Below are positions 7,956 through 14,904 of a stretch of DNA of 20,417 nucleotides, in pieces (within the stretch, counting starts at the first letter, position 1; each line of letters begins with the position of its first letter). Below the pieces are notes generated by a model, which saw only the letters and a list, made by a program, of their open reading frames with translations, had not been told where the DNA came from and ran no database searches. The stretch comes from CAZAMT01 sp964486145 (lineage in GTDB: Bacteria > Bacteroidota > Bacteroidia > Bacteroidales > JAAAOM01). The stretch is from assembly GCA_964486145.1 (NCBI GenBank), contig CAZAMT010000041.1, positions 1 through 20,417 on the forward strand, written 5' to 3'. The translations under genes and the position numbers were made by a program.

Positions 7956-9656
7956 ATGGATTTCGGAATTTATAAAATATTAATGCTTTTTGGCTCTCTT
8001 GGACTTTTCCTGTTCGGGATGAAACTGATGAGTGAAGCCCTTCAGAAAGTTGCTGGCATGGGAATGCGTAACATTCTGGCAGCCATTACCTCTAATAAGT
8101 TTAAAAGTATTGTTACCGGATTGTTTATTACCATGCTCATCCAGTCGTCATCAGCAACGACTGTGATGGTGGTTAGTTTTGTTAATGCAGGACTGTTATC
8201 ATTGGTTGAATCGGTCGGAATCATTCTTGGGGCGAATATTGGAACGACCTTCACTGCATGGCTGATATCATTGCTTGGATTTAATGTGAGAATCAGTTCA
8301 TTGGCATTGCCCATTATCGGGCTTAGTTTTTATCTTATTTTTTCCTCCAAGAGCAGGAGCCAGTACCTTGGTGAATTTATTATTGGATTTGCCATCATAT
8401 TCCTGGGGCTCGAATTTCTCAAAAATTCAGTTCCGGATATCAGTTCCAATCCTGAAATCATCAAATTTGTGTCTGATTATACACATATGGGATTTCTTTC
8501 GGTGCTGTTGTTTTTATTCCTTGGATTCACGGTTACTGCAATCGTTCAATCATCAAGTGTAGCAATGGCCCTGACGATTGTTATGAGTTATAAGGGGTGG
8601 ATTGGATTTGACCTGGCAGCAGCGATGATATTGGGCGAGAACATCGGCACAACCATTACTGCAAATTTAGCTGCAGTAGTTGCAAATGGAACTGCTAAAA
8701 AAGCAGCAAGAACACATTTTATTATAAACCTGTTAGGGATTTCATGGATGATTATTGTGTTTCAGCCGTTTATCAGGCTCGTTGATTTAATCGTGATCAA
8801 ATTGAACGGTGTCTCTCCTTTAGAAAATATTTCCTCAATTCCACTCGGTCTGGCTGTGTTTCATTCAACATTCAATATTATCAATGTTACAATTCTTGCC
8901 TGGTTTATACCCGGAATTATTAAAATATCCACTACACTTGTAAGAAAACGTAAAAATGAAGATGAGCATTTTAGTTTGAAGCACATCACCACAGGTATTT
9001 TGTCAACTTCGGAGTTATCCTTGTTGCAAGCTCGAAGGGAAATTGCAAATTATGGACGAAAGGTTAATAAAATGTTTTCCCTGGTCAGGAATTTGTTTTC
9101 TGAAACAAATGAAATCGAGTTCCAAAATATTTATAAGACCATATCAGGATTTGAGAACTATGCTGATCACCTCGAAATTGAAATTGCAAATTACCTGACT
9201 AAAATTTCAGAGGGTGAATTGAGTCAACCCGGTGTCCAACGACTTCGTTTGATGCTGAAACTGGTCGATTCCATTGAAAATATAGCCGACTCTTGTAATT
9301 CCATTTCCAAAACACTCAGGCGCAAAAAGAAAAACAAAATTTGGTTTACACAGGATCTTCGGAACAATGTCAATGCGATGTTTGATATTGTTGGTGAAGC
9401 CTTAAATACCATGTTACATAACCTTGATTCCGATTATAAACACGTGGATACTGAAAAGGCAGCAGCCATTGAAAAAAGAATTAATAAAACCAGAAAGCAC
9501 TTGCAAAAAACGCAGATTACCAGCGTGGAAAATCGCAGTTATACCTATCAGGCAGGGATCATTTATACCGATATTCTGGCACAATGCGAGAATCTTGGTG
9601 ATAACATTTATGCCATTTCCGATGCTCTTTCAGAATACAATCAGAACTTAACATGA
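7956..9656 (+). CDS. Na+/phosphate symporter (NptA type) with PhoU-like tail
   Basis: This 566-residue inner-membrane transporter takes up inorganic phosphate with sodium. It has the two inverted NptA_2 (PF02690) repeats: QSSSATT (63-69) with GANIGTT (92-98), and QSSSVAM (198-204) with GENIGTT (227-233). The QSSS pairs are expected to form the substrate/ion site. Helices continue to about residue 340. A cytoplasmic PhoU-like helical domain (~350-555) follows and may regulate transport. I chose ATG 7956 because it gives the usual family start (short lead, then LFGSLGLFLFGMKLMSEAL) and follows a TAnnTTTG box. The frame is open back to 7851, but those 35 codons do not look like part of the protein. 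No pst or phoR genes are nearby. Confidence 0.92.
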   Translation: MDFGIYKILMLFGSLGLFLFGMKLMSEALQKVAGMGMRNILAAITSNKFKSIVTGLFITMLIQSSSATTVMVVSFVNAGLLSLVESVGIILGANIGTTFTAWLISLLGFNVRISSLALPIIGLSFYLIFSSKSRSQYLGEFIIGFAIIFLGLEFLKNSVPDISSNPEIIKFVSDYTHMGFLSVLLFLFLGFTVTAIVQSSSVAMALTIVMSYKGWIGFDLAAAMILGENIGTTITANLAAVVANGTAKKAARTHFIINLLGISWMIIVFQPFIRLVDLIVIKLNGVSPLENISSIPLGLAVFHSTFNIINVTILAWFIPGIIKISTTLVRKRKNEDEHFSLKHITTGILSTSELSLLQARREIANYGRKVNKMFSLVRNLFSETNEIEFQNIYKTISGFENYADHLEIEIANYLTKISEGELSQPGVQRLRLMLKLVDSIENIADSCNSISKTLRRKKKNKIWFTQDLRNNVNAMFDIVGEALNTMLHNLDSDYKHVDTEKAAAIEKRINKTRKHLQKTQITSVENRSYTYQAGIIYTDILAQCENLGDNIYAISDALSEYNQNLT

Positions 9657-9765
9657 TGGATATATTTTCTATGAAACAAGCGGTTCCATACCTAATGGTT
9701 ATCGTAACAGGTGGTGACCGTTGAAAATTAAAAATAAACAGATGAATGTCCGTTTTTATTCAATT

Positions 9766-9785
9766 AGCCCGGCATTACCCGGGTT
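9766..9785 (+). terminator. Possible terminator hairpin after the symporter gene
   Basis: cccgg (9768-9772), a 6-base loop and ccggg (9779-9783) form a GC stem, extended by one G:U and one A:U pair (9766-9785). It lies 110 bases after the symporter stop. Only a short T-poor tail (ttattga) follows, so it is a weak intrinsic terminator at best. Confidence 0.35.
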
Positions 9786-9824
9786 ATTGATAACAACTTA
9801 AGTGCAATCATCATTTTTAATGGT

Positions 9825-9832
9825 TATTTTTG
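9825..9832 (+). promoter_or_regulatory. Candidate -7 box for the thioredoxin-like/carA pair
   Basis: TATTTTTG matches TAnnTTTG exactly, about 85 bases before the ATG at 9918. No TTG is present at the expected -33 distance. The implied leader contains a weak inverted repeat cacata/tatgtg (9858-9863 and 9877-9882). Confidence 0.35.
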
Positions 9833-9917
9833 GCAAATTTATTGAACCAATATCAAACACATATGCAACGGAATCGTATGTGCAACTGATAATGCAAATT
9901 TTTTTAAAAAAATAATC

Positions 9918-11420
9918 ATGAGTAAATATATTCATACATTCATAATATTAACTGCATTGTTTCAGGGATTTCTGGTTCGTGCGCAAAACTATGAGATAAA
10001 AGTTCAGATCAATGGTTTAAGCGATACTTCCATCATCCTTGGTCATTATGTGAATAAGTCAATGTATCCCGATGATACTGTTAGGCTTAACCATAATGGC
10101 ATCGGTGTATTTCAGGGGGATAAAAAACTTCCGGGAGGGATGTATCTAATCTTTCTTCCTTCCCAAAATTATTTTACATTTCTGCTTGATGAGGATCAAC
10201 AGTTTTCAATAGAAACGGACACCTCTGATCTATTTGCAAACCTTACTTTCAAAGAAAGCAAACTAAACATCAGGTTTGTGGAATATCAGAAATACATTGG
10301 AGAGATGGGAAGGCAGGCTTCTAATTTGCGAGAAAAACTGAAAAATGCGCAAAATGATGCAGAGAAAGAAAAATTTCAGGAACAGCTCAATAGAATCAAT
10401 ACGGATGTTCAGAAATATATGAAGAAAATGGTTGCCGAAAATGAAAACAATTTCCTCGGAGTATTTATTAAAGCTACCATGAAAGTAGAGGTTCCCGAGT
10501 CACCGAAAGATGAAAACGGCAATATTATTGATTCTGCTTTTCAGTATAAATATTATCGCACACACTATTTTGATAATTTTGATGTATCCGATCCACGGTT
10601 GCTTCGAACACCGTTGTATCAGGAAAAAATTATCCCTTACATCGATAAAGTTGTACCTCAAATTCCGGATTCCATCATTGCCGAAGTGGATTGGTTAATC
10701 GAAAAGTCAAGATCCTCCGATGAACTGTTTCAATACATGCTGGTTACGCTTTTTAATCATTACGCGAAAAGTAAAATAATGGGAATGGATAAGGTGTATG
10801 CCCATATAGCTGAAAAATATTACATTCCCGAAGCTACCTGGAGCGAGCCGAAGTTTATTGAGGACCTCAAAGAGCGGGTGGCAAAAGTAAAGCCAACTTT
10901 GATTGGAAATGTTGCTGAAAATGTTGAAATGGTTCATGTACCATCGGATCATTTCATCAAAGCACAAAACGACACTGCATTGAAGAAATACCCTTACGTT
11001 GGTTCATTTTTCAATATACATGATTTACCCGCAGATTACACGGTTCTTTTATTCTGGGAAAGTGATTGCGGGCACTGCAAAACGGTAGTACCAAAACTAC
11101 ATAAGGAGTATTCCCAATTGAAGGAAAAAGGGGTTGAAGTTGTTGCAGTGCACATGCTTGGAGGAGAAGAAGGCAAAGAACAATGGGTGGAATTTGTAAA
11201 TAAGCACCAACTATATGATTGGATCAATGCATGGAACCCATACGATTATAAATATAAAATTCTATATGACATTTATAGCACACCTGTTGTATATTTGCTG
11301 GATAAAAATAAAAAAATCATCGCGAAACGCGTTGGCATTGATCAACTGAAAGAAATTATTGAAATGAGGCATAAGCACCAGAATAAAGACACAGTAAATG
11401 CAGAAAAACAAACAAATTGA
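9918..11420 (+). CDS. Periplasmic thioredoxin-fold protein with DUF4369-like N-terminus
   Basis: This 500-residue exported protein has a signal peptide at residues 1-22 (FLVRAQ). The next ~90 residues form a beta-rich domain like the DUF4369 N-terminal domain of Bacteroidota thiol-disulfide proteins, followed by a charged helical section (~120-190) and a DUF5106-like middle. The C-terminal TlpA/ResA-like thioredoxin domain (~350-490) carries the redox pair in WESDCGHCKT (C384, C387) and the cis-proline loop in YSTPVVYLLD. It probably reduces or exchanges disulfides in the periplasm; the substrate is unknown. Its 3' end overlaps carA by 23 bases, so the two are co-transcribed and probably translationally coupled, although their cellular compartments differ. 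Confidence 0.87.
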   Translation: MSKYIHTFIILTALFQGFLVRAQNYEIKVQINGLSDTSIILGHYVNKSMYPDDTVRLNHNGIGVFQGDKKLPGGMYLIFLPSQNYFTFLLDEDQQFSIETDTSDLFANLTFKESKLNIRFVEYQKYIGEMGRQASNLREKLKNAQNDAEKEKFQEQLNRINTDVQKYMKKMVAENENNFLGVFIKATMKVEVPESPKDENGNIIDSAFQYKYYRTHYFDNFDVSDPRLLRTPLYQEKIIPYIDKVVPQIPDSIIAEVDWLIEKSRSSDELFQYMLVTLFNHYAKSKIMGMDKVYAHIAEKYYIPEATWSEPKFIEDLKERVAKVKPTLIGNVAENVEMVHVPSDHFIKAQNDTALKKYPYVGSFFNIHDLPADYTVLLFWESDCGHCKTVVPKLHKEYSQLKEKGVEVVAVHMLGGEEGKEQWVEFVNKHQLYDWINAWNPYDYKYKILYDIYSTPVVYLLDKNKKIIAKRVGIDQLKEIIEMRHKHQNKDTVNAEKQTN

Positions 11421-12483
11421 ATTAATACTTGAAGATGGTACAAAAATTTCCGGTAAATCATTTGGAGCCGAAACATCCATAGCAGGAGAGGTTGTTTTTA
11501 ATACAGCAATGACGGGATATCCCGAAAGTTTAACTGATCCTTCATACAAAGGGCAAATCCTGGTACTTACCTACCCGTTGATCGGAAATTATGGAGTTCC
11601 GGGCTCCGAAAAAGAGAATGAATTATTGCGCTTTTTTGAATCATTCGGTTTGCATATTTCAGGGTTAATCATATCCGATTATTCATGGGAATACAGCCAC
11701 TGGAATGCAAAAAAGAGCCTTGGTGACTGGCTGAAAGAATATAATATTCCGGGAATTTTTGACGTGGACACCAGGGAGTTAACAAAAATTCTTCGGGAAA
11801 AAGGAACCATGCTGGGCAAAATTGTGGTGAACGAGGTGGATGTGGACTGGTATGATCCAAACAATGATAACCTTGTCGAAAAAGTGAGTATTAAAGAAAA
11901 GAAAACGTTCGGAAACGGTAAATACAAAGTTGCTTTGCTCGATTGCGGTGTAAAATACAACATCATCAGAAACCTGCTTACCCGCGATGTAGCTGTTGAC
12001 CTTTTGCCCTGGAATTACAATTTGGACAAAACCGAATATGACGGATTATTTATATCCAACGGGCCGGGTGATCCCAAAAAATGTGAGGATACCATTCAAA
12101 ACCTCAGCAAAGCAATAAAGCAAGATACTCCCATATGCGGAATTTGCCTGGGAAACCAGTTATTGGGCCTTGCAGCAGGAGCAGATTCTTATAAATTGAA
12201 ATACGGACATCGCAGTCATAACCAACCGGTATTGCAAATCGGTACCAACAATGCTTACATCACTTCCCAGAATCATGGTTACGCCATCAATAACGATACA
12301 TTACCAGAAGGATGGTCTCCGCTTTTCATCAATTTGAATGATGACACAAATGAAGGTATGAAGCATGCATCAAAAATGATTTTTTCCTCTCAGTTTCATC
12401 CGGAGGCATCAGGTGGGCCGACAGATACGGAGTTTTTATTTGATTTGTTTATTGAAAATATTCAGAAATACAAAGAGGGATAG
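11398..12483 (+). CDS. carA: Carbamoyl-phosphate synthase small (glutaminase) subunit
   Basis: This 361-residue cytoplasmic subunit hydrolyses glutamine and passes ammonia to CarB for carbamoyl phosphate, the precursor of pyrimidines and arginine. The N-terminal CPSase_sm_chain domain starts at LILEDGTKISGKSFG and contains NTAMTGYPESLTDPSY. The C-terminal class I amidotransferase has the nucleophile in CGICLGNQ (C250) and the His-Glu pair in FHPEASGG (H334, E336), so the triad is intact. Length is typical. The start overlaps the upstream gene, but the LEDGT motif falls at the normal distance from it, so it is credible. carB is not adjacent. The gene converges on the U32 gene 34 bases away. 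Confidence 0.97.
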   Translation: MQKNKQIELILEDGTKISGKSFGAETSIAGEVVFNTAMTGYPESLTDPSYKGQILVLTYPLIGNYGVPGSEKENELLRFFESFGLHISGLIISDYSWEYSHWNAKKSLGDWLKEYNIPGIFDVDTRELTKILREKGTMLGKIVVNEVDVDWYDPNNDNLVEKVSIKEKKTFGNGKYKVALLDCGVKYNIIRNLLTRDVAVDLLPWNYNLDKTEYDGLFISNGPGDPKKCEDTIQNLSKAIKQDTPICGICLGNQLLGLAAGADSYKLKYGHRSHNQPVLQIGTNNAYITSQNHGYAINNDTLPEGWSPLFINLNDDTNEGMKHASKMIFSSQFHPEASGGPTDTEFLFDLFIENIQKYKEG

Positions 12484-12506
12484 TCTTTTTATTCTGCAAC
12501 TGTAAG

Positions 12507-12526
12507 ATGGTTTGAATTCAGACCAT
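12507..12526. repeat. 20-base near-perfect palindrome between convergent genes
   Basis: atggtttgaa and ttcagaccat are reverse complements except at one position, which is still a G:U pair in plus-strand RNA. The palindrome covers the stop codon and last codons of the U32 gene and lies just past the carA stop. It may help end both convergent transcripts, but no U-run follows on either strand. Confidence 0.45.
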
Positions 12527-13774
12527 GCTTTCGGTTTCAACGTCTACCAGTTTATATAATTTATCGGAGCGTCGCAGGGTTTCCTTAACCGGGATGGAAA
12601 AGGTTTCACCTTTCGCAACTGTATCAACATTCTGGAGGTTAACTCTGATCTCATCAACATTTGTTTCGACAACACCTGTTGTAGGTCCCATTACAATGAC
12701 ATCATCGCCCACTTTGATTGAACCGGTTTCACATACTATTTCAGCTACCCTGATGTTTGTAAAAAAGTTGGTCACCTTCCCAATGTAAATTTTCTTTTTG
12801 GTGGACCGGGATCCGTAAACATGGCTCCATTCACCCAATCGCTGCCCGAGATAGTAACCATCCCAAAATCCACGATTGAAAACGGTGGAAAGCCTGTTTT
12901 GCCAGTCTGTAATTTTTTCATTGGTATATGTTCCTTCCAAAACAGCTTCCAGTGCTTCATGATAGCATTTAACCACTGTTTTCACATATTCAGGTGAGCG
13001 TGCCCTGCCTTCAATTTTAAAGATGCGTACACCCGCATCCATCATTTTATTCAGGAAATGAATCGTGCAAAGATCCTTTGGTGACATGATATATTCGTTG
13101 TCAATTTCCAGGGATTCGCCGGATTCTTTTTCTGTTACGGTATATCCCTTTCTGCAATTTTGCAGGCAGGCACCCCGATTGGCCGGGTAATTCTGTTCAT
13201 GGAGGCTTAAATAACATTTGCCTGATATGGACATGCACAATGCTCCATGCACAAACATCTCAATTTTGACCGGTTCGCCTGAAGGCCCATGAATACCGAG
13301 CATTTCAATACCATTATGAATGTCACGCACCTGATCCAGGTTCAATTCTCTGGCCAGCACCATTATATCTGCAAATTTTGAATAAAACCGAACTGCCTCA
13401 ATATTACTGATGTTTACCTGGGTTGACATATGAACATTCATACCCACATTCCTTGCATATTGAATAACAGCCATATCAGAGGCTATTATCGCATCAATGT
13501 TGTTTTCTAATGCTGCATCCACAACCTTCATCATTTTACCAATTTCATTGTCGAAAATAACAATGTTGATGGTTAAATATGTTTTTATGTTGTGGTTGCG
13601 CGCAATCCCGGATATTTGTTTTAAATCTTTTAAAGTGAAATTATTTGCCGAACGTGCCCGCATATTCAATTGTTCCGCCCCAAAATAGATACTATCAGCT
13701 CCTGCCTGTATCGCAGCCATTAATGACTCATAAGAGCCTACAGGCGCCATTATTTCAAAATCATTTCTGTTCAT
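12518..13774 (-). CDS. U32 family protein, probable tRNA uridine 5-hydroxylation factor (TrhP-like)
   Basis: This 418-residue cytoplasmic protein has a TIM-barrel-like N-terminus (MAPVGSYESLMAAIQAGADSI) and the U32 signature FVHGALCMSISGKCYLS. Cysteines C180, C187, C203 and C236 are spaced as in TrhP (YegQ)-type proteins, where four cysteines hold an Fe-S cluster. C207 is an additional one. TrhP makes 5-hydroxyuridine at the tRNA wobble position using a prephenate-derived route. The length matches TrhP rather than the longer RlhA (23S rRNA C2501). A C-terminal beta-barrel-like domain (~320-410) is also present. The older name, collagenase-type peptidase U32, is probably misleading. Its start lies inside the end of the PfkB gene (14-base overlap), giving a two-gene operon. 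Confidence 0.88.
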   Translation of the reverse strand: MNRNDFEIMAPVGSYESLMAAIQAGADSIYFGAEQLNMRARSANNFTLKDLKQISGIARNHNIKTYLTINIVIFDNEIGKMMKVVDAALENNIDAIIASDMAVIQYARNVGMNVHMSTQVNISNIEAVRFYSKFADIMVLARELNLDQVRDIHNGIEMLGIHGPSGEPVKIEMFVHGALCMSISGKCYLSLHEQNYPANRGACLQNCRKGYTVTEKESGESLEIDNEYIMSPKDLCTIHFLNKMMDAGVRIFKIEGRARSPEYVKTVVKCYHEALEAVLEGTYTNEKITDWQNRLSTVFNRGFWDGYYLGQRLGEWSHVYGSRSTKKKIYIGKVTNFFTNIRVAEIVCETGSIKVGDDVIVMGPTTGVVETNVDEIRVNLQNVDTVAKGETFSIPVKETLRRSDKLYKLVDVETESMV

Positions 13775-14636
13775 CCTTGTTTTCCTCCTTGTTCAACCAA
13801 TTTCGTGTTCCAAATGATTTACACGATTCTGTGGCGATTTCTGCAGCCTTTCGCAAGGCTTCCACAAAATTATCTCCGCTGGCGTAATAGTAACAAAAAG
13901 CTCCGTGAAAAAAATCACCTGCACCCAAAGTATCCAGTACCTCTGTATCTTCAACATATATTTCTCCTGAATGGTCTGGCGACTTAAATAAAACCGGTTG
14001 ATCACCACGGGTAATGGCAACTTTACTGATATCTTTGCTTTCTAAGTATTTAATGACATCCTTTTTCGATGATGTACCGGGCGGATAAAAATCCTGAGAG
14101 CAAATGGCAATGTCAACCAGTGGTAAAAACTCCTCCATTCCTTTTTTCCAGCTTCCTCCATCAAAAATCACAGGTACATTGTTTGCTTTAAGTTTACCGG
14201 CAAGATATATGGCCGCTTCTATGTAGAAGCCGTCAAACAAAGCAATTTCAGGCAATTCCAAAGCATTTCCATCCAGATTGTCAATCGCGGGTTGTGAAGG
14301 TGGATTATATGAAAAAATAGTACGATCACCAGACTTCTTTGATGTTATAATGCTGGCAAAAACCGGTTCGGACTTTTTTCCAGGAATCAGATCGATGATT
14401 TCGACACCTGCATTTTGAACATCATCGATAATAAAATCCCGAAACGAATGAATTCCAATGACTGTATACAGTTGCGCCAAACCTCCGGCATAGGAATATC
14501 CAATGGCTGCATTGGTTGCAGGCCCGCCAGCATAAATACCGTTTTTTTCAGCTTTTGTTTTTGAATTTGATTCCGGGTATTCCTGAACCAGAAATTGCAA
14601 ATCCACCGTTGTAAGTCCAAAAAATAATCCTCTCAT
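13761..14636 (-). CDS. PfkB/ribokinase-family sugar (or nucleoside) kinase
   Basis: This 291-residue cytoplasmic kinase has the N-terminal PfkB motif AGGPATNAA (36-44) and the C-terminal signature DTLGAGDFFHG, whose D241 is the catalytic base (ATG numbering). The substrate cannot be read from sequence: ribose, fructose, adenosine and tagatose-6-phosphate kinases share these motifs. I chose ATG 14636, which gives the usual short lead MRGLFFGLTTVDLQF. A TTG at 14678 would add 14 unlikely residues. The end overlaps the U32 gene by 14 bases, so translation is probably coupled. Upstream is a 268-base gap with several hairpins after wzc, so it probably has its own promoter, though I found no good match. 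Confidence 0.88.
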   Translation of the reverse strand: MRGLFFGLTTVDLQFLVQEYPESNSKTKAEKNGIYAGGPATNAAIGYSYAGGLAQLYTVIGIHSFRDFIIDDVQNAGVEIIDLIPGKKSEPVFASIITSKKSGDRTIFSYNPPSQPAIDNLDGNALELPEIALFDGFYIEAAIYLAGKLKANNVPVIFDGGSWKKGMEEFLPLVDIAICSQDFYPPGTSSKKDVIKYLESKDISKVAITRGDQPVLFKSPDHSGEIYVEDTEVLDTLGAGDFFHGAFCYYYASGDNFVEALRKAAEIATESCKSFGTRNWLNKEENKDEQK

Positions 14637-14701
14637 TGCAAACAAATTGATGATGCAAAATTGCGTATTTTTTATCAAACCATCATGCTTGCCGGAAGAT
14701 T

Positions 14702-14867
14702 ATGACCCAAATTGAGCGATTATTCCCTTCGGTCATGAGCTAAAGGTTCCGCTCAACGATTAAGTAAATGTAAGCCTTTCACCTCACTTATTCGGTGAAA
14801 CGCAACATTTCCTGGATCGGGGTTATCCGTTTAGGCGGAAAAGCGTTTGTTCTCCGCCTAAGGCGGA
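14702..14867. repeat. Cluster of stem-loops between wzc and the PfkB gene
   Basis: Five exact inverted pairs lie in about 165 bases: atgacc/ggtcat (14702-14707, 14731-14736); ttgagcg/cgctcaa (14712-14718, 14750-14756); tttcacc/ggtgaaa (14777-14783, 14794-14800); ttaggcgga/tccgcctaa (14831-14839, 14853-14861); and tccgcc/ggcgga (14853-14858, 14862-14867). The last two share an arm and are mutually exclusive. The 9-mer ccgctcaac also occurs twice (14749-14757, 14873-14881). This follows the wzc stop and precedes pfkB on the minus strand. It may end the export-operon transcript or be a degraded palindromic repeat. No U-tract was seen, and no gene was found here. Confidence 0.55.
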
Positions 14868-14904
14868 TCCAACCGCTCAACTTAGGTATGATTTAAGAAG
14901 GGGG

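Noticed and set aside
9653..9724. 23-codon ORF whose ATG overlaps the symporter stop codon
   Set aside because: ATGA overlap is suggestive, but the peptide is too short, has no recognisable feature and could be chance.
13645..13887. 80-codon plus-strand ORF across the PfkB/U32 junction
   Set aside because: Antisense to two well-supported genes with intact motifs; composition is that of a shadow frame.
14637..14678. TTG start adding 14 residues to the PfkB kinase
   Set aside because: ATG 14636 gives the normal short lead before the first strand; the extension has no family support.
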